A stretch of 64,000 nt of DNA from Clostridium sp. UBA4548. Lineage in GTDB: Bacteria > Bacillota > Clostridia > Clostridiales > Clostridiaceae. Of this stretch, positions 8,844-18,741 are shown one piece after another. The stretch covers positions 1-64,000 of the forward strand of contig NZ_DGLI01000025.1 of assembly GCF_002387895.1 (NCBI RefSeq), written 5' to 3'. The translations under genes were made by a program, and so were the position numbers. The notes beneath the pieces are model-generated. The model was not told the origin of the DNA and searched no databases. It worked only from the letters and a program-made list of their open reading frames with translations. Within the stretch, counting starts at the first letter, position 1. Each line of letters begins with the position of its first letter.

Positions 8844-10799
8844 ATGCAAGGTAATGAAAATAAAAACTCAAGCTATGAAGTGACAGATTTAACTTCTCTT
8901 GAAAAGCTAGAACCAGTAAGAGTTAGACCAGGAATGTACATAGGTTCTACAGGAAGCAAAGGTCTTCACCATTGCATTTGGGAAATTTTAGATAATGCCA
9001 TTGATGAACTTACAAATGGCTATGGAGATAAAGCAGAAATAATTTTAAATAAAGATAAAACTGTAACAGTTATAGACAATGGAAGAGGAATACCAACAGG
9101 AATTCACCCTATTAAGAAAAAATCTGGGGTAGAGATGGTTTACACAGAACTTCACACTGGTGGTAAATTTAATAACTCTAATTATAAAACCTCAGGAGGA
9201 CTTCATGGTGTTGGAGCTGCCGTAGTTAATGCTCTATCTTCATGGCTTGAAGTAGAGGTTTATCAAAAGGGAAACATTTTTAAGCAAAGATTTGAGCATG
9301 CCTATGATAAGGAATTAAAAAGAAAAATGCCAGGAACTCCTGTGACACCACTTGAAGTTATTGGTAATACAAGGAAAACAGGGACAAAGGTAACTTTTCA
9401 TCCTGATAGTGAAGTTTTTAGTAACGTAGATTTTAAATTTGAAATTATAGACCAAAGGCTTCAAGAGTTAGCTTTTCAAAACAAAGGAATTACCTTAGTT
9501 TTAAAGGACTTAAGAAAAAGTGAAGCAGTTGAAAAAAACTATTATTCAGAAAGAGGGCTTTTAGATTTTATAGACTATCTTAATGAAAGTAAGACCGTAC
9601 TTCATAAGGAGCCAGTTTTATTTGGTGGAGAAAGAGAAGTTAATGGAATAAAAGTTGAAGGAGAAATTTGCGTTCAATTTACTGATTCTACCACTGAAAA
9701 TATTGCAAGCTATGTAAATAATATACCAACTACAGAATCAGGGACTCATGAAACTGGGTTTAAAACAGGAATGACTAGAGCTTTTAAAGAGTGGAGTAAG
9801 AAACTAAATCTTATTAAAGAAAAAGATAAGGAGTTCGAGGGTGACGATTTAAGAGAGGGAATGACTGCTATAGTTAAAGTTAAAATCAGTAATCCTATGT
9901 TTGAAGGTCAAACTAAAACAAAGCTTGGTAATGTGGAAGCCTACTCTATGATGAATGAACTTTGTTATATTAAATTTGGTGAATGGATAGAAGATAATAA
10001 GGATATTGCTACAGTTCTTATAAATAATGCTCTTTCTGCTGCAGCTAGAAGAGATAAAATAAAAAAAATAAATGAAGCGGAAAGAAAAAAAATAGGAAAT
10101 GGTACGGCACCACTAGCAGGGAAAATAGCAGTATGTACTCTAAAGAATCCTGAATTTACTGAGTTTATTGTGGTTGAGGGAGATTCTGCAGGAGGCTCTG
10201 CAAAACAAGCTAGGGATAGAAGATTTCAGACTATAATGCCTTCTAAAGGTAAGATAATGAATACAGAAAAGCAAAAACTTGAAAATGTACTAGCTAGTGA
10301 AGAACTTAAAATATTTAATGCTGCTATTGGAACGGGTGTACTTGATAATTACAAAGAAGAAGAACTTAAATACGGAAAGATAATAATAATGAGTGATGCA
10401 GATGTAGATGGCTACCATATTAGGACTCTATGGATGACTTATATTTATAGATATATGAGATCTTTAATTCAAAATGGTCACTTATATATGGCACTTCCTC
10501 CACTTTATAAAGTGTACAAAACTACTAAAAATGGAGAGATAGCTAGGTATGCTTACAGTGATGAAGAATTAGAAGCAGTAAAAAAGGAAATTGGTAAAGG
10601 GGCTCTCATTCAAAGATATAAAGGACTTGGAGAGATGAACCCAGAACAACTTTGGCAAACCACTTTAAATCCAGAAACAAGAACTCTCCAAAGGGTAACA
10701 ATTGAGGATGCTGCAAAGGCAGAGAAAATGATATCTCTGCTTATGGGAGATGTGGTAGAACCAAGAAAAAATTATATGTACAAATATGCTGAGTTTTAG
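8844..10799 (+). CDS. parE: DNA topoisomerase IV subunit B (ParE)
   Basis: A 651-residue type IIA topoisomerase ATPase subunit, with a GHKL ATPase domain (EILDNAIDEL for Mg/ATP binding, then DNGRGIP and the ATP lid GGLHGVGAAVVNALS) and a Toprim domain (EGDSAGGSA and DADVDGYHIRTL). It decatenates chromosomes with ParC, encoded 11 bases downstream. It is taken as ParE rather than GyrB because its partner has the long ParC-like C-terminal region and because gyrB in clostridia normally sits beside dnaA/recF, which are absent here. The start follows TTTTTAGGAGGAATATT. Confidence 0.88.
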   Translation: MQGNENKNSSYEVTDLTSLEKLEPVRVRPGMYIGSTGSKGLHHCIWEILDNAIDELTNGYGDKAEIILNKDKTVTVIDNGRGIPTGIHPIKKKSGVEMVYTELHTGGKFNNSNYKTSGGLHGVGAAVVNALSSWLEVEVYQKGNIFKQRFEHAYDKELKRKMPGTPVTPLEVIGNTRKTGTKVTFHPDSEVFSNVDFKFEIIDQRLQELAFQNKGITLVLKDLRKSEAVEKNYYSERGLLDFIDYLNESKTVLHKEPVLFGGEREVNGIKVEGEICVQFTDSTTENIASYVNNIPTTESGTHETGFKTGMTRAFKEWSKKLNLIKEKDKEFEGDDLREGMTAIVKVKISNPMFEGQTKTKLGNVEAYSMMNELCYIKFGEWIEDNKDIATVLINNALSAAARRDKIKKINEAERKKIGNGTAPLAGKIAVCTLKNPEFTEFIVVEGDSAGGSAKQARDRRFQTIMPSKGKIMNTEKQKLENVLASEELKIFNAAIGTGVLDNYKEEELKYGKIIIMSDADVDGYHIRTLWMTYIYRYMRSLIQNGHLYMALPPLYKVYKTTKNGEIARYAYSDEELEAVKKEIGKGALIQRYKGLGEMNPEQLWQTTLNPETRTLQRVTIEDAAKAEKMISLLMGDVVEPRKNYMYKYAEF

Positions 10800-10810
10800 G
10801 AGGGAAAAAA

Positions 10811-13729
10811 ATGGCTAAAAAAAAGGACAATATACCTGTTGATAATAATATAATTAATGTTTCTATTGATGAAGCTATGCCGGATAACTACCTTCCTTAT
10901 GCTGTGGAAGTATCAAAGGATAGAGCTCTTCCAGATGTGAGAGATGGAATGAAGCCAGTTCATAGAAGAATTCTTTATGGAGCCTATATGCTTAAGGCCT
11001 TTCCAGATAAACCATATTATAAGTCAGCCAGAATTGTTGGGGATATTCTTGGTAAGTACCATCCTCATGGAGACACTTCTGTTTATGATGCCATGGTAAT
11101 TTTAGCTCAAGATTTTAGTACAAGAAAGCCCCTTATTGATGGACATGGTAACTGGGGAAGTATAGATGGGGATAGCGCAGCAGCTATGCGTTATACCGAG
11201 GCGAGATTGTCTAATATTGCATTAGAAATGCTAAGGGATATTGATAAGGATGTAGTGGATATGGTAAATAACTACTCTGACTCAGAAAAAGAACCCTCAG
11301 TACTGCCCTCTAGATACCCTAATCTTCTTGTAAATGGAGCCTTTGGTATTGCAGTAGGACTAGCTACTAACATTCCTCCCCATAACTTAGGAGAAGTTAT
11401 TGATGCTTCACTTGCATTAGCAGATAATCCAGAAATAACTACAAAGGAGTTAATGAATTATATAAAGGGACCAGACCTTCCAACTGGTGGAATACTAATT
11501 GGAAAAAACTCGATGATTTCTGCTTACGAAACTGGGGAAGGAAAAGTAACCTTAAGAGCTAAAACAAACATTGAAACTTTAGAAAATGGAAGACTTGGTA
11601 TAGTTATAACTGAGTTTCCTTATAGAAAAAACAAAGCAAAACTTCTTCAAGCAATTTCTGATATGACTGGAGATAAAAAACACGCAAAGGCTTTAGAAAC
11701 CATAGCAGATATCAGAGATGAATCCGATCGAAATGGAATAAGAGCAGTTATTGAATTTAAGAAAAGTGCAAATGAAGATGGTGTAAATAAGGTTTTAAAA
11801 TACTTATATAAAAGAACTGAGCTTCAATGTAATATATCTTTTAATATGGTGGCTTTAGCTAATGGAAAGCCCAGAACAATGGGGCTTAAAGCCTTACTTC
11901 ATTATTATGTAGAACATCAAAAAGAAATAGTTACTAGAAGAACAAAAAAAGAACTGGAAACTGCTGAAAAAAGGTTCCATATTGTTCAAGGTTTTATTAA
12001 AGCTATTGACATTTTGGATGAAATTTTAGCTACTATAAGAGGATCTAAGTCTAAAAAAGATGCAAATACTAATTTAATAAACGAATTTGGATTTAGTGAA
12101 CTTCAAGCTGAAGCCATTCTTGAAATGATGCTATATAGATTAACAGGGCTGGAGATAAATGTATTTCAAAAGGAGTATAAAGAGCTTGAAACAACTATTA
12201 AAAAGTTAAATAAAATTTTAGAAAGCGAAAAAGAACTTCTAAAGGTTATTAAAAAGGAAATGCTCCAAATTAAAGAAAGCTATGATGATCCAAGAAGAAC
12301 TGCTATTGTAGAGGATGATAGTGAAGCTAAAATTGAATTAGAGGAGCTTATTATAGAAGAAGATGTAGTAATAACCTTATCAAATGAAGGGTATATCAAA
12401 AGAACTCCTTTAAAGTCCTTTAATCGAACTTCACAAAATGTTGAAGATATTGATCATAGGGAAGGAGATTTCAATAAGTTTTTAATCGAAGGAAACACCA
12501 AGGATACTATAATTTTCTTTACTAGCAAAGGGAATATGTATCAAGCAAAGGGTGTGAATATTCCGGAGTTTAAATGGAAAGAAAGAGGGGAAAGGATAGA
12601 TACAATATTCAAAGGTTTAGATTTAGCTGAAGAAAATATTATTTCAGCCTACTCTATAGAATCCTTTGAGTTAAGTAGAGATATATTATTTTTCACTTCT
12701 AAGGGATTAATTAAGAAAACAGAATTAAGTAGGTTTAACACTAACTATAGTAAGCTTTTAGGAATTAAGCTAAAGGAAGATGAAACTCTGGTAAAGGCAG
12801 ATTTAGTCACAAGTGATAGAGAAGGTAAGTTTATTAATGTTAATACTCGAAAGGGGTTAAACTTCACTACTGAGGAACCAGAACTTCAGTCTTTAGACAG
12901 AACTGTAATTGGAAAGCAATTATTTAAGCTAGTAAGCCAGGATGAAGTTATTAGTATTGAGTATGTAGAGGAGTTTAATTATAGAGAGTTTTACGTTACT
13001 TTAAATGGAAAAGGTATTTTAAGGTGCAGCAATAGAAAAAGCAATGAAAAGCTCATAACTATAGCAACTTCCACAAGTGATTTATTATTCTTTACTACAA
13101 AAGGAAATGTGCATAAAATTAAAGCTAATTTGATTCAAAATATTGATAAAAAAGGTGTAGATATTCATGAAATTTTAGAGAATTTCCATAAAGAAGATCC
13201 TATAGTTAGTATGATTTCAGTTATAAACTATAGAGAAACAGAAGGATTTTATTTTGTTACTTCTAAGGGAATGGTGAAAAAGACAAGTAGTACCGAGTTT
13301 AGCAGCGATTTTGATTACGGAGTAGCTTGCAAGTTAAAGGGTAGTGAGGATAAGGTAATTTCTGTTTATTTAGAAGAAAATCGTAGTGATTTAGTAGTAG
13401 TAACAAAGAAAGCAATGTGTATAAGATTTGCAAGTACCACAGTAAATCCAATGGGAAGAAATGCAGCTGGAGTAACTGCCATCAGCTTAAAAGATGATGA
13501 CGAAGTTTTATTTGGAGCACTGATAGCCAGTGAAATACCAGTAAATTCGAACTCTTTAAAGGATTTATGCATAGATAAATATGAAGGTACTTTAAGATTA
13601 AATACTATAAAGGGTGAAGAGAAAACTTTGGAAATAAGTCATATACCTGTTCAAAACAGAGCAGGAAGAGGAAAGAATGTTATGTTATTCTCAAATGATG
13701 ACTGTGTTGAACAAGTTGAAATCATATAG
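10811..13729 (+). CDS. parC: DNA topoisomerase IV subunit A (ParC)
   Basis: A 972-residue breakage-reunion subunit. The winged-helix region carries HPHGDTSVYDA (84-94) and the catalytic tyrosine Y128 in AAMRYTEARL. The C-terminal half (about 510-972) is a beta-pinwheel of repeated 'FTSKG/TTKG' blades. The length fits clostridial ParC (roughly 960) better than GyrA (roughly 830). A canonical GyrA box (QRRGGRG) is not present; the last blade has the degenerate QNRAGRGK (about 955). The position equivalent to E. coli GyrA Ser83 is Thr89. It starts after TTTTAGGAGGGAAAAAA and is translated with parE. Confidence 0.88.
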   Translation: MAKKKDNIPVDNNIINVSIDEAMPDNYLPYAVEVSKDRALPDVRDGMKPVHRRILYGAYMLKAFPDKPYYKSARIVGDILGKYHPHGDTSVYDAMVILAQDFSTRKPLIDGHGNWGSIDGDSAAAMRYTEARLSNIALEMLRDIDKDVVDMVNNYSDSEKEPSVLPSRYPNLLVNGAFGIAVGLATNIPPHNLGEVIDASLALADNPEITTKELMNYIKGPDLPTGGILIGKNSMISAYETGEGKVTLRAKTNIETLENGRLGIVITEFPYRKNKAKLLQAISDMTGDKKHAKALETIADIRDESDRNGIRAVIEFKKSANEDGVNKVLKYLYKRTELQCNISFNMVALANGKPRTMGLKALLHYYVEHQKEIVTRRTKKELETAEKRFHIVQGFIKAIDILDEILATIRGSKSKKDANTNLINEFGFSELQAEAILEMMLYRLTGLEINVFQKEYKELETTIKKLNKILESEKELLKVIKKEMLQIKESYDDPRRTAIVEDDSEAKIELEELIIEEDVVITLSNEGYIKRTPLKSFNRTSQNVEDIDHREGDFNKFLIEGNTKDTIIFFTSKGNMYQAKGVNIPEFKWKERGERIDTIFKGLDLAEENIISAYSIESFELSRDILFFTSKGLIKKTELSRFNTNYSKLLGIKLKEDETLVKADLVTSDREGKFINVNTRKGLNFTTEEPELQSLDRTVIGKQLFKLVSQDEVISIEYVEEFNYREFYVTLNGKGILRCSNRKSNEKLITIATSTSDLLFFTTKGNVHKIKANLIQNIDKKGVDIHEILENFHKEDPIVSMISVINYRETEGFYFVTSKGMVKKTSSTEFSSDFDYGVACKLKGSEDKVISVYLEENRSDLVVVTKKAMCIRFASTTVNPMGRNAAGVTAISLKDDDEVLFGALIASEIPVNSNSLKDLCIDKYEGTLRLNTIKGEEKTLEISHIPVQNRAGRGKNVMLFSNDDCVEQVEII

Positions 13730-13745
13730 AAAGTAGAGTTTGAGT

Positions 13746-15053
13746 ATGAAAAGGGTTATATTAGAAAATGGAATAAAAGTCTTATATGAAAGTATTCCTG
13801 GGAATATTACATCCTTTACCATAGGATTAGAGGCGGGGGCTAATGTAGAGCAAGAGGGTGAACTAGGTCTTGCCCATACGGTAGAGCATCTAGTTTTTAA
13901 GGGAACAAAAACCAGATCAGAAAAAGAAATAAATAATATATGCGATGAGGTTTTTGGCTTTCACAATGCAATGACAAACTATCCCTACGTTGTATATTAT
14001 GGAACTTGCTTAAATGAGGATTTTAATACTGCCTTTGAGATTTATAGTGATATCATTACAAATCCAGCCTTTAGAGAAGAAGGGTTTAAAGAGGAAATTC
14101 AGGTTATTATTGAGGAACTTAAGGAGTGGAGTGAGGATTTATCTCAGCATTGTGAAGATTTATTATTCTTTAATGCTTTTAAAGAGAGAAGAATTAAAGA
14201 ACTAATAATTGGGAAAGAATCTATGCTTAGAAGTTTTACTTTAGAAGATGTTAGAGGGTTTTATAACAAATATTACACTCCAAATAACACCGTAATTTCT
14301 GTAGTAACTTCTTTGGATTGTGAAGAAGTAATTAAACAGATTGAGGAAAGATTTGCTTCTTGGAGAAAAATAGAAATGCAATTTAATGAAGAAGCTAAGA
14401 ATGTGGAAGTTTATGATAGAACTTATCAGCCTCAAAGTAGTGAGGCTATAGAAAAGTCTAAAGAAAAAGAGCTTAAACCACTTTATGAAAATCCAAATGA
14501 AGGAATATATTTTAAAAAGAGCTCAAATCTTAGTGGAGCTAAAATTCAGTATATTTTTCCTATACACTATTTAACCGAAGAGGAAGTAACCCTTTTAAGG
14601 ATTTTTAATGAAGTTTTTGGAGAAGGTACTAGCTGCCTTTTATATGATGAAATAAGAACAAACAGAGGCCTTGTATATGATATAGGTGGAAAGATAAAAA
14701 ATGAAAAGGGCATTAAGCTCTATACAATAACTTTAGGAACTTCTAAGGAAAATGTAGAAATTGCCATAAGCTTAATTAATGAAAAGCTTTCTGAGATTAA
14801 AGAAGCTAAAGAATTATTTACTGAAGAGAGAGTTAAAAAGTTAGCTAAGTCACAAAAATTAAAGAGAACTTTAAATCTAGAGAAATCTATAGTGTTATCA
14901 ATGAATTTAGCAGTTTATGAAATTATGTATAATAACTGTGAGAAATTATTACGAGAATTTGAATTTGAAATTCTACCAAAAGGGGAAGAAATTTTGAGGG
15001 TAGCAAAAAAAGCCTTGGTTAGTCCAGCAGTTCAAATTGTTATATCAGAGTAG
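13746..15053 (+). CDS. M16-family zinc peptidase
   Basis: A 435-residue pitrilysin-family metallopeptidase. The inverted zinc motif HTVEH (His44, Glu47, His48) and a downstream Glu cluster (EEIQVIIEELKEW, about 107-119) supply the metal ligands, and the second half is a typical M16 C-terminal domain (RTNRGLVYDIGG). It lies 16 bases behind parC and probably shares its transcript. An in-frame TTG two codons upstream (13740) is an alternative start; the ATG at 13746 is preferred because the AAAGTAGAG site suits it. Its natural substrate is unknown; M16 enzymes usually degrade short peptides. Confidence 0.83.
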   Translation: MKRVILENGIKVLYESIPGNITSFTIGLEAGANVEQEGELGLAHTVEHLVFKGTKTRSEKEINNICDEVFGFHNAMTNYPYVVYYGTCLNEDFNTAFEIYSDIITNPAFREEGFKEEIQVIIEELKEWSEDLSQHCEDLLFFNAFKERRIKELIIGKESMLRSFTLEDVRGFYNKYYTPNNTVISVVTSLDCEEVIKQIEERFASWRKIEMQFNEEAKNVEVYDRTYQPQSSEAIEKSKEKELKPLYENPNEGIYFKKSSNLSGAKIQYIFPIHYLTEEEVTLLRIFNEVFGEGTSCLLYDEIRTNRGLVYDIGGKIKNEKGIKLYTITLGTSKENVEIAISLINEKLSEIKEAKELFTEERVKKLAKSQKLKRTLNLEKSIVLSMNLAVYEIMYNNCEKLLREFEFEILPKGEEILRVAKKALVSPAVQIVISE

Positions 15054-15071
15054 AATGTTTTAATAAATCTA

Positions 15072-15100
15072 TTGACAAAGAATGTTAAACATTATAAAAT
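15072..15100 (+). promoter_or_regulatory. Sigma-A promoter of the lysS T-box transcript
   Basis: TTGACA (15072-15077), a 17-base spacer and TAAAAT (15095-15100), followed at once by the T-box leader. Confidence 0.78.
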
Positions 15101-15114
15101 ATTTTAAACAATTA

Positions 15115-15405
15115 AAAACCATGATGAGAAGAGTAAATAGCCAAATTTTTCTACAGAGAGCTTCTGTTGCTGAGAGGAAGTGAAAAGTTATCTATTGAAA
15201 AAAGCCTCGGAGTTGTGCATTGAACCTTAACTTAGTTAAGTGGATGATGTAACGGGAGCTCCCGTTATAGAGCTAGAGTATAATCTTTTTATCAAAGCCG
15301 TACTTGAAAAGGTTAATATGGTGACATGTTAACGAACTGGGGTGGTACCACGAAGTAAGTAGCTCTCGTCCCCAAGACTTAAGTCTTGGGGGTGGGAGTT
15401 TTTTT
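15115..15405 (+). promoter_or_regulatory. T-box riboswitch leader of lysS
   Basis: The leader has the conserved GAAGAGTA element of Stem I near its 5' end (15128-15135), the T-box antiterminator sequence AACTGGGGTGGTACCACG (15335-15352) and a GC-rich terminator (15363-15398, around the palindrome AAGACTTAAGTCTT) followed by seven T. It is expected to sense uncharged tRNA and permit read-through into the synthetase gene. AAA and AAG triplets lie together in GTGAAAAG (15180-15187) and could be the lysine specifier, but Stem I pairing was not resolved well enough to be sure. Confidence 0.88.
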
Positions 15406-15471
15406 ATTTTCAATTTTACAAACTAAAAGGTTTTAAGGAGAATTTTAGCAATTTGAAAGGTGGTATCATAG

Positions 15472-16992
15472 ATGTACAATAGCTATGAAGAGTTAAATAA
15501 TTTAAGAAATATAATGGAAGATAGTAATGAGTTTATGGTTGAAAGAATCAAAAAAGTAAATGGAATGGTGGAAAAAGGTATAAATCCTTATCCATATTCT
15601 TTTAATGCCACAACTCATAGCAGCTTTATACTAGATAATTTTGAAAATCTAGGTAGTGATGAGGAGTTTGTATTAGCAGGAAGAATAATGCTTTTAAGAA
15701 GAATGGGAAAGGTAACCTTTCTAAACCTACAAGACCAAAGTGGACAAATACAAGTATATTTTCATGAAGGTTCTCTAGGTATTGAAATTTATGAAATATT
15801 AAAGCTTGTAGATGTAGGTGATATTATTGGGGTTTCAGGTACCGTTTTTAGAACAAAAACGGATGAAATTACTATTAAGGCAAAGACTATTACTGTTTTA
15901 TCAAAATCTATTAGACCCTTGCCTGAAAAGTATCATGGAATACAAGATATGGATTTAAGGCAGAGACATCGTTCACTAGATATGATTATGAATGATGAGG
16001 TTAGAGAAAGGTTTATTAAAAGATCTAAAGCTATGTTTGCTCTTAGAGAGTATATGGATAGCCTAGGTTTCATGGAAATGGAAACACCAATTTTAGATAC
16101 AAAATATGGTGGAGGAGAGGCTAAGCCTTTCATCACTAATGTAAATGCACTAGGCTGTGAAGTTTTCATGAATGTTTCACCAGAGCTTTATTTAAAGAGA
16201 CTTATGGTAGGAGGTATTGAAAGAGTTTATACCCTTGGTAGATCTTTCAGAAATGAAGGTATAGATAGAACCCATTACCCAGAATTTTCACTTTTTGAGT
16301 GCTATATGGCCTACGCTGATTACAGAGATATGATGAGGCTTATGGAAAATATCTATGAACACACTTTCACAAAAGTAAATGGAACCACTAAGGCATCCTA
16401 TGATGGAGTAGAAATCGATTTTAAAGCCCCTTGGAAAAAAGAAAGAATGTGTGATCTAGTTAAAAAAGAGATTAATTTTGATGTTGAAAACAGCTCTAAG
16501 GAAGAGATAATTCAATGTATTAATTCAAATGGCCTGCTTAATGAAGCTATAATAGAAGGATTTGTGGTAGAAGAAGCTTCAAAAGGAGAATTGATTATGA
16601 TATTATTTGAAAAGTATTGTGAAGAAAAATTAATAGAACCAACTTTTGTAATTGATTTTCCAATTGAATCTTCTCCTTTATGCAAAGTCCACAGAGAAAA
16701 CCCAGAATTAATTGAAAGGTTTGAACCCTATGCCTTTGGAGTAGAGCTTGGTAATGCGTATTCAGAGTTAAATGATCCATTAAGACAAAGAATACTTCTT
16801 CATGAACAAGCTGAAAAACTTAGAGCAGGATTAGAGACAGCCAGTCCAATGGATGAAGAATTTGCAGTGGCAATTGATGTAGGTATGCCACCAGCAGGAG
16901 GCTTAGGTATTGGAATTGATAGAATGGTAATGTTTTTAACAGGTGCAAATTCTATAAAAGATGTTATTGCATTTCCACTTGTGAAGAGATAG
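15472..16992 (+). CDS. lysS: Lysyl-tRNA synthetase, class II
   Basis: A 506-residue class II synthetase that charges tRNA(Lys). An N-terminal OB-fold anticodon-binding domain (about 60-155) is followed by motif 1 (GFMEMETPIL), motif 2 (FRNEGIDRTHYPEF) and motif 3 (GGLGIGIDRMVM), all intact. The start at 15472 follows AAAGGTGGTATCATAG. A later Met (codon 15) would shorten a non-conserved leader. Expression is under the T-box upstream. Clostridial genomes usually place the main lysS behind greA, so this could be a second, T-box-regulated copy; the window alone cannot decide. Confidence 0.9.
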   Translation: MYNSYEELNNLRNIMEDSNEFMVERIKKVNGMVEKGINPYPYSFNATTHSSFILDNFENLGSDEEFVLAGRIMLLRRMGKVTFLNLQDQSGQIQVYFHEGSLGIEIYEILKLVDVGDIIGVSGTVFRTKTDEITIKAKTITVLSKSIRPLPEKYHGIQDMDLRQRHRSLDMIMNDEVRERFIKRSKAMFALREYMDSLGFMEMETPILDTKYGGGEAKPFITNVNALGCEVFMNVSPELYLKRLMVGGIERVYTLGRSFRNEGIDRTHYPEFSLFECYMAYADYRDMMRLMENIYEHTFTKVNGTTKASYDGVEIDFKAPWKKERMCDLVKKEINFDVENSSKEEIIQCINSNGLLNEAIIEGFVVEEASKGELIMILFEKYCEEKLIEPTFVIDFPIESSPLCKVHRENPELIERFEPYAFGVELGNAYSELNDPLRQRILLHEQAEKLRAGLETASPMDEEFAVAIDVGMPPAGGLGIGIDRMVMFLTGANSIKDVIAFPLVKR

Positions 16993-17237
16993 TTAGCATT
17001 TTGTTTATGAGATAAGTATTATGATTAAATCACAGTAGGTATTTAATATTGATTTTTCAGCTGAGTGTAGTAGTAATAAATATAAAAAACGCACTATATA
17101 TTGTGGTGAAAGTTATAGATTATTGGTGATAGTTAATTTTGTTGGATTATCATATTATCATGAATTTTATAGGAAACTCTAAAAATTAAGAAGTTACTAA
17201 TAGGATTATTGGTTTTCATTAGCAGCTTTACAAAAAT

Positions 17238-17293
17238 AAAAATGCCAAGGATAATAGAGGAACTAGTTCTCTACTTATCCTTGGCATTTTTTA
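17238..17293. terminator. Bidirectional terminator between convergent genes
   Basis: A 17-bp perfect stem (17238-17254 with 17275-17291) with A-run and T-run flanks serves lysS on the plus strand and the endonuclease-IV-like gene on the minus strand. An inner TAGAG/CTCTA pairing extends it after a one-base bulge. The rest of 16993-17370 is AT-rich with no gene seen. Confidence 0.85.
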
Positions 17294-17370
17294 TATTAAT
17301 TATTAAGTTTTAATATTAATACAACCATTTATATAATTGTTAATGAAATTATCAGACGAAAGCAATTAGA

Positions 17371-18189
17371 TTATAAGGCTTCATAATAATTTTTAATTAA
17401 TAATGAGTCATTTTCTAGTATTGGACTTTCGCAAATGATGCAGCCTTTAACATTGAAGTTTTTAAAAGCTTCTATGCAAGCTCTATAGTTAAAATCACTT
17501 TCTTCAAAAGGAAGATGATTTTTCTCTCCTTTAGCACCGTAATTTATACCAGACATATGTACATGTAAATCCTCTAAAGCCTCCATACCTAAATTATCTC
17601 CTACATAGGATAGAATTCTAGCAAAATCATCATAACTTTTTAAGGCTCCATTATACCTTGCATGCAAATGGGAAAAATCTATGCAAAGTTTAACATTGGG
17701 AACTCTTTTACAAAGCTCTACCAATTCCTCAAGAGAACCGAACTGGGTACCCTTGCCGGTGGTTTCAAGCCTATAATCTACTCCTAAGTATGGAAGTTTT
17801 CTTAAATTTTCTTCAATAGTATTAAAGGTTTCTTCTTTGGAATCTTTAAGATAAAAGCCCGGATGAAAAATTAAGCTTCTACCACCAACCTTTGATAGAC
17901 CTTCTGCTCCTTTTATTATCCGTTCAAGAGATTGAAGTTGCTTTTCCTCTTCATCAGCATTGAGATTTATAAAATAGGAACCGTGGGCAGAAAGATAGAA
18001 TGAATTATCCTCTTTAGCTTTTAAAACCTCGTTTTTATTCTTATCAGTTATATTAACAGAACGTACAAAAGGAAGTTCCATAGCATCTAGTCCTAAGTTT
18101 TTTAAATAAGGTATTCCAGTTTTATAAACAAATTTAGTATTTTCATTACCCAGGGGAAGCCCAGAAATACCAAATAATAATCTATCCAT
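17371..18189 (-). CDS. Endonuclease IV-like TIM-barrel metalloprotein
   Basis: A 272-residue protein of the AP-endonuclease-2/xylose-isomerase-like TIM-barrel superfamily. Residues that would bind the zinc cluster of endonuclease IV can be followed in order: His in LSAHGSY (about 69), His in IFHPGF (about 106), Glu in LETTGKG (about 141), Asp and His in IDFSHLHAR, His pair in LHVHMSG and Glu in ICESP. The match suggests a role in abasic-site repair (Nfo-like), but related sugar-phosphate isomerases share the fold, so no symbol is given. Monocistronic, closed by the shared terminator at 17238. Confidence 0.75.
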   Translation of the reverse strand: MDRLLFGISGLPLGNENTKFVYKTGIPYLKNLGLDAMELPFVRSVNITDKNKNEVLKAKEDNSFYLSAHGSYFINLNADEEEKQLQSLERIIKGAEGLSKVGGRSLIFHPGFYLKDSKEETFNTIEENLRKLPYLGVDYRLETTGKGTQFGSLEELVELCKRVPNVKLCIDFSHLHARYNGALKSYDDFARILSYVGDNLGMEALEDLHVHMSGINYGAKGEKNHLPFEESDFNYRACIEAFKNFNVKGCIICESPILENDSLLIKNYYEAL

Positions 18190-18363
18190 AGTAAATCACC
18201 TCTACAATTATTTTATCGTGAACAAAAGTTATAATTAATCTATCTATGAGATTAATTTAGTTTCTTAAGACCTATGATTAGGAATAAAATAAATTTTAAT
18301 TTTGTAAGCTTATAGTCATGAAAGTAAGTGAGAAATAGCGCTGAAATAGAAAGGGAAAACATG

Positions 18364-18423
18364 ACTACAGAAAGTATAACACAACTTAGTGCTATTAACA
18401 AAATAGGTTTCTATGCAAAGGTT
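18364..18423 (+). repeat. Left copy of a 60-bp direct repeat flanking the pse cluster
   Basis: The stretch starting ACTACAGAAAGTATAACACA recurs at 24987-25046 in the same orientation with 58 of 60 bases identical. It can be read as TTESITQLSAINKIGFYAKV in both copies (one or two residues differ), which suggests both are leftovers of a duplicated coding sequence. I do not recognise the source gene. Confidence 0.85.
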
Positions 18424-18741
18424 AAACTACTTTATCTACTTAGAGGTTAGGGAATTGATTTATAAAGATTCAAAAAACCGTGTTACTATGTATTTGAGAT
18501 TTTAAATGAAAATTTAAATTTCTATCTGATAAAATCACATAGGTACCCATAGTAAAAGTCTAAGTTTTTGGCATTAATAACCGAATAGTCGATTGAGGTA
18601 TTTACATTAAGTTTTGCACAGATGCTGCAAATGCATAAAAAAGTCCCTTGACAGATGAATGTTCATTAGTTAAAAAATAGGCCTTTAGTGAATTCCATAA
18701 ATTCACTTGCGAATTAAGAGTTGGTGAGTTTACTGGTAATT

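Noticed and set aside
8844..13729. Possibility that the pair is gyrB-gyrA
   Set aside because: The A subunit is about 970 residues, lacks a canonical GyrA box, and no dnaA/recF context is present; ParE-ParC fits better.
18361..18450. Short ORF reading MTTESITQLSAINKIG
   Set aside because: It coincides with the 60-bp direct repeat, has no Shine-Dalgarno and ends quickly; treated as a gene fragment rather than a gene.
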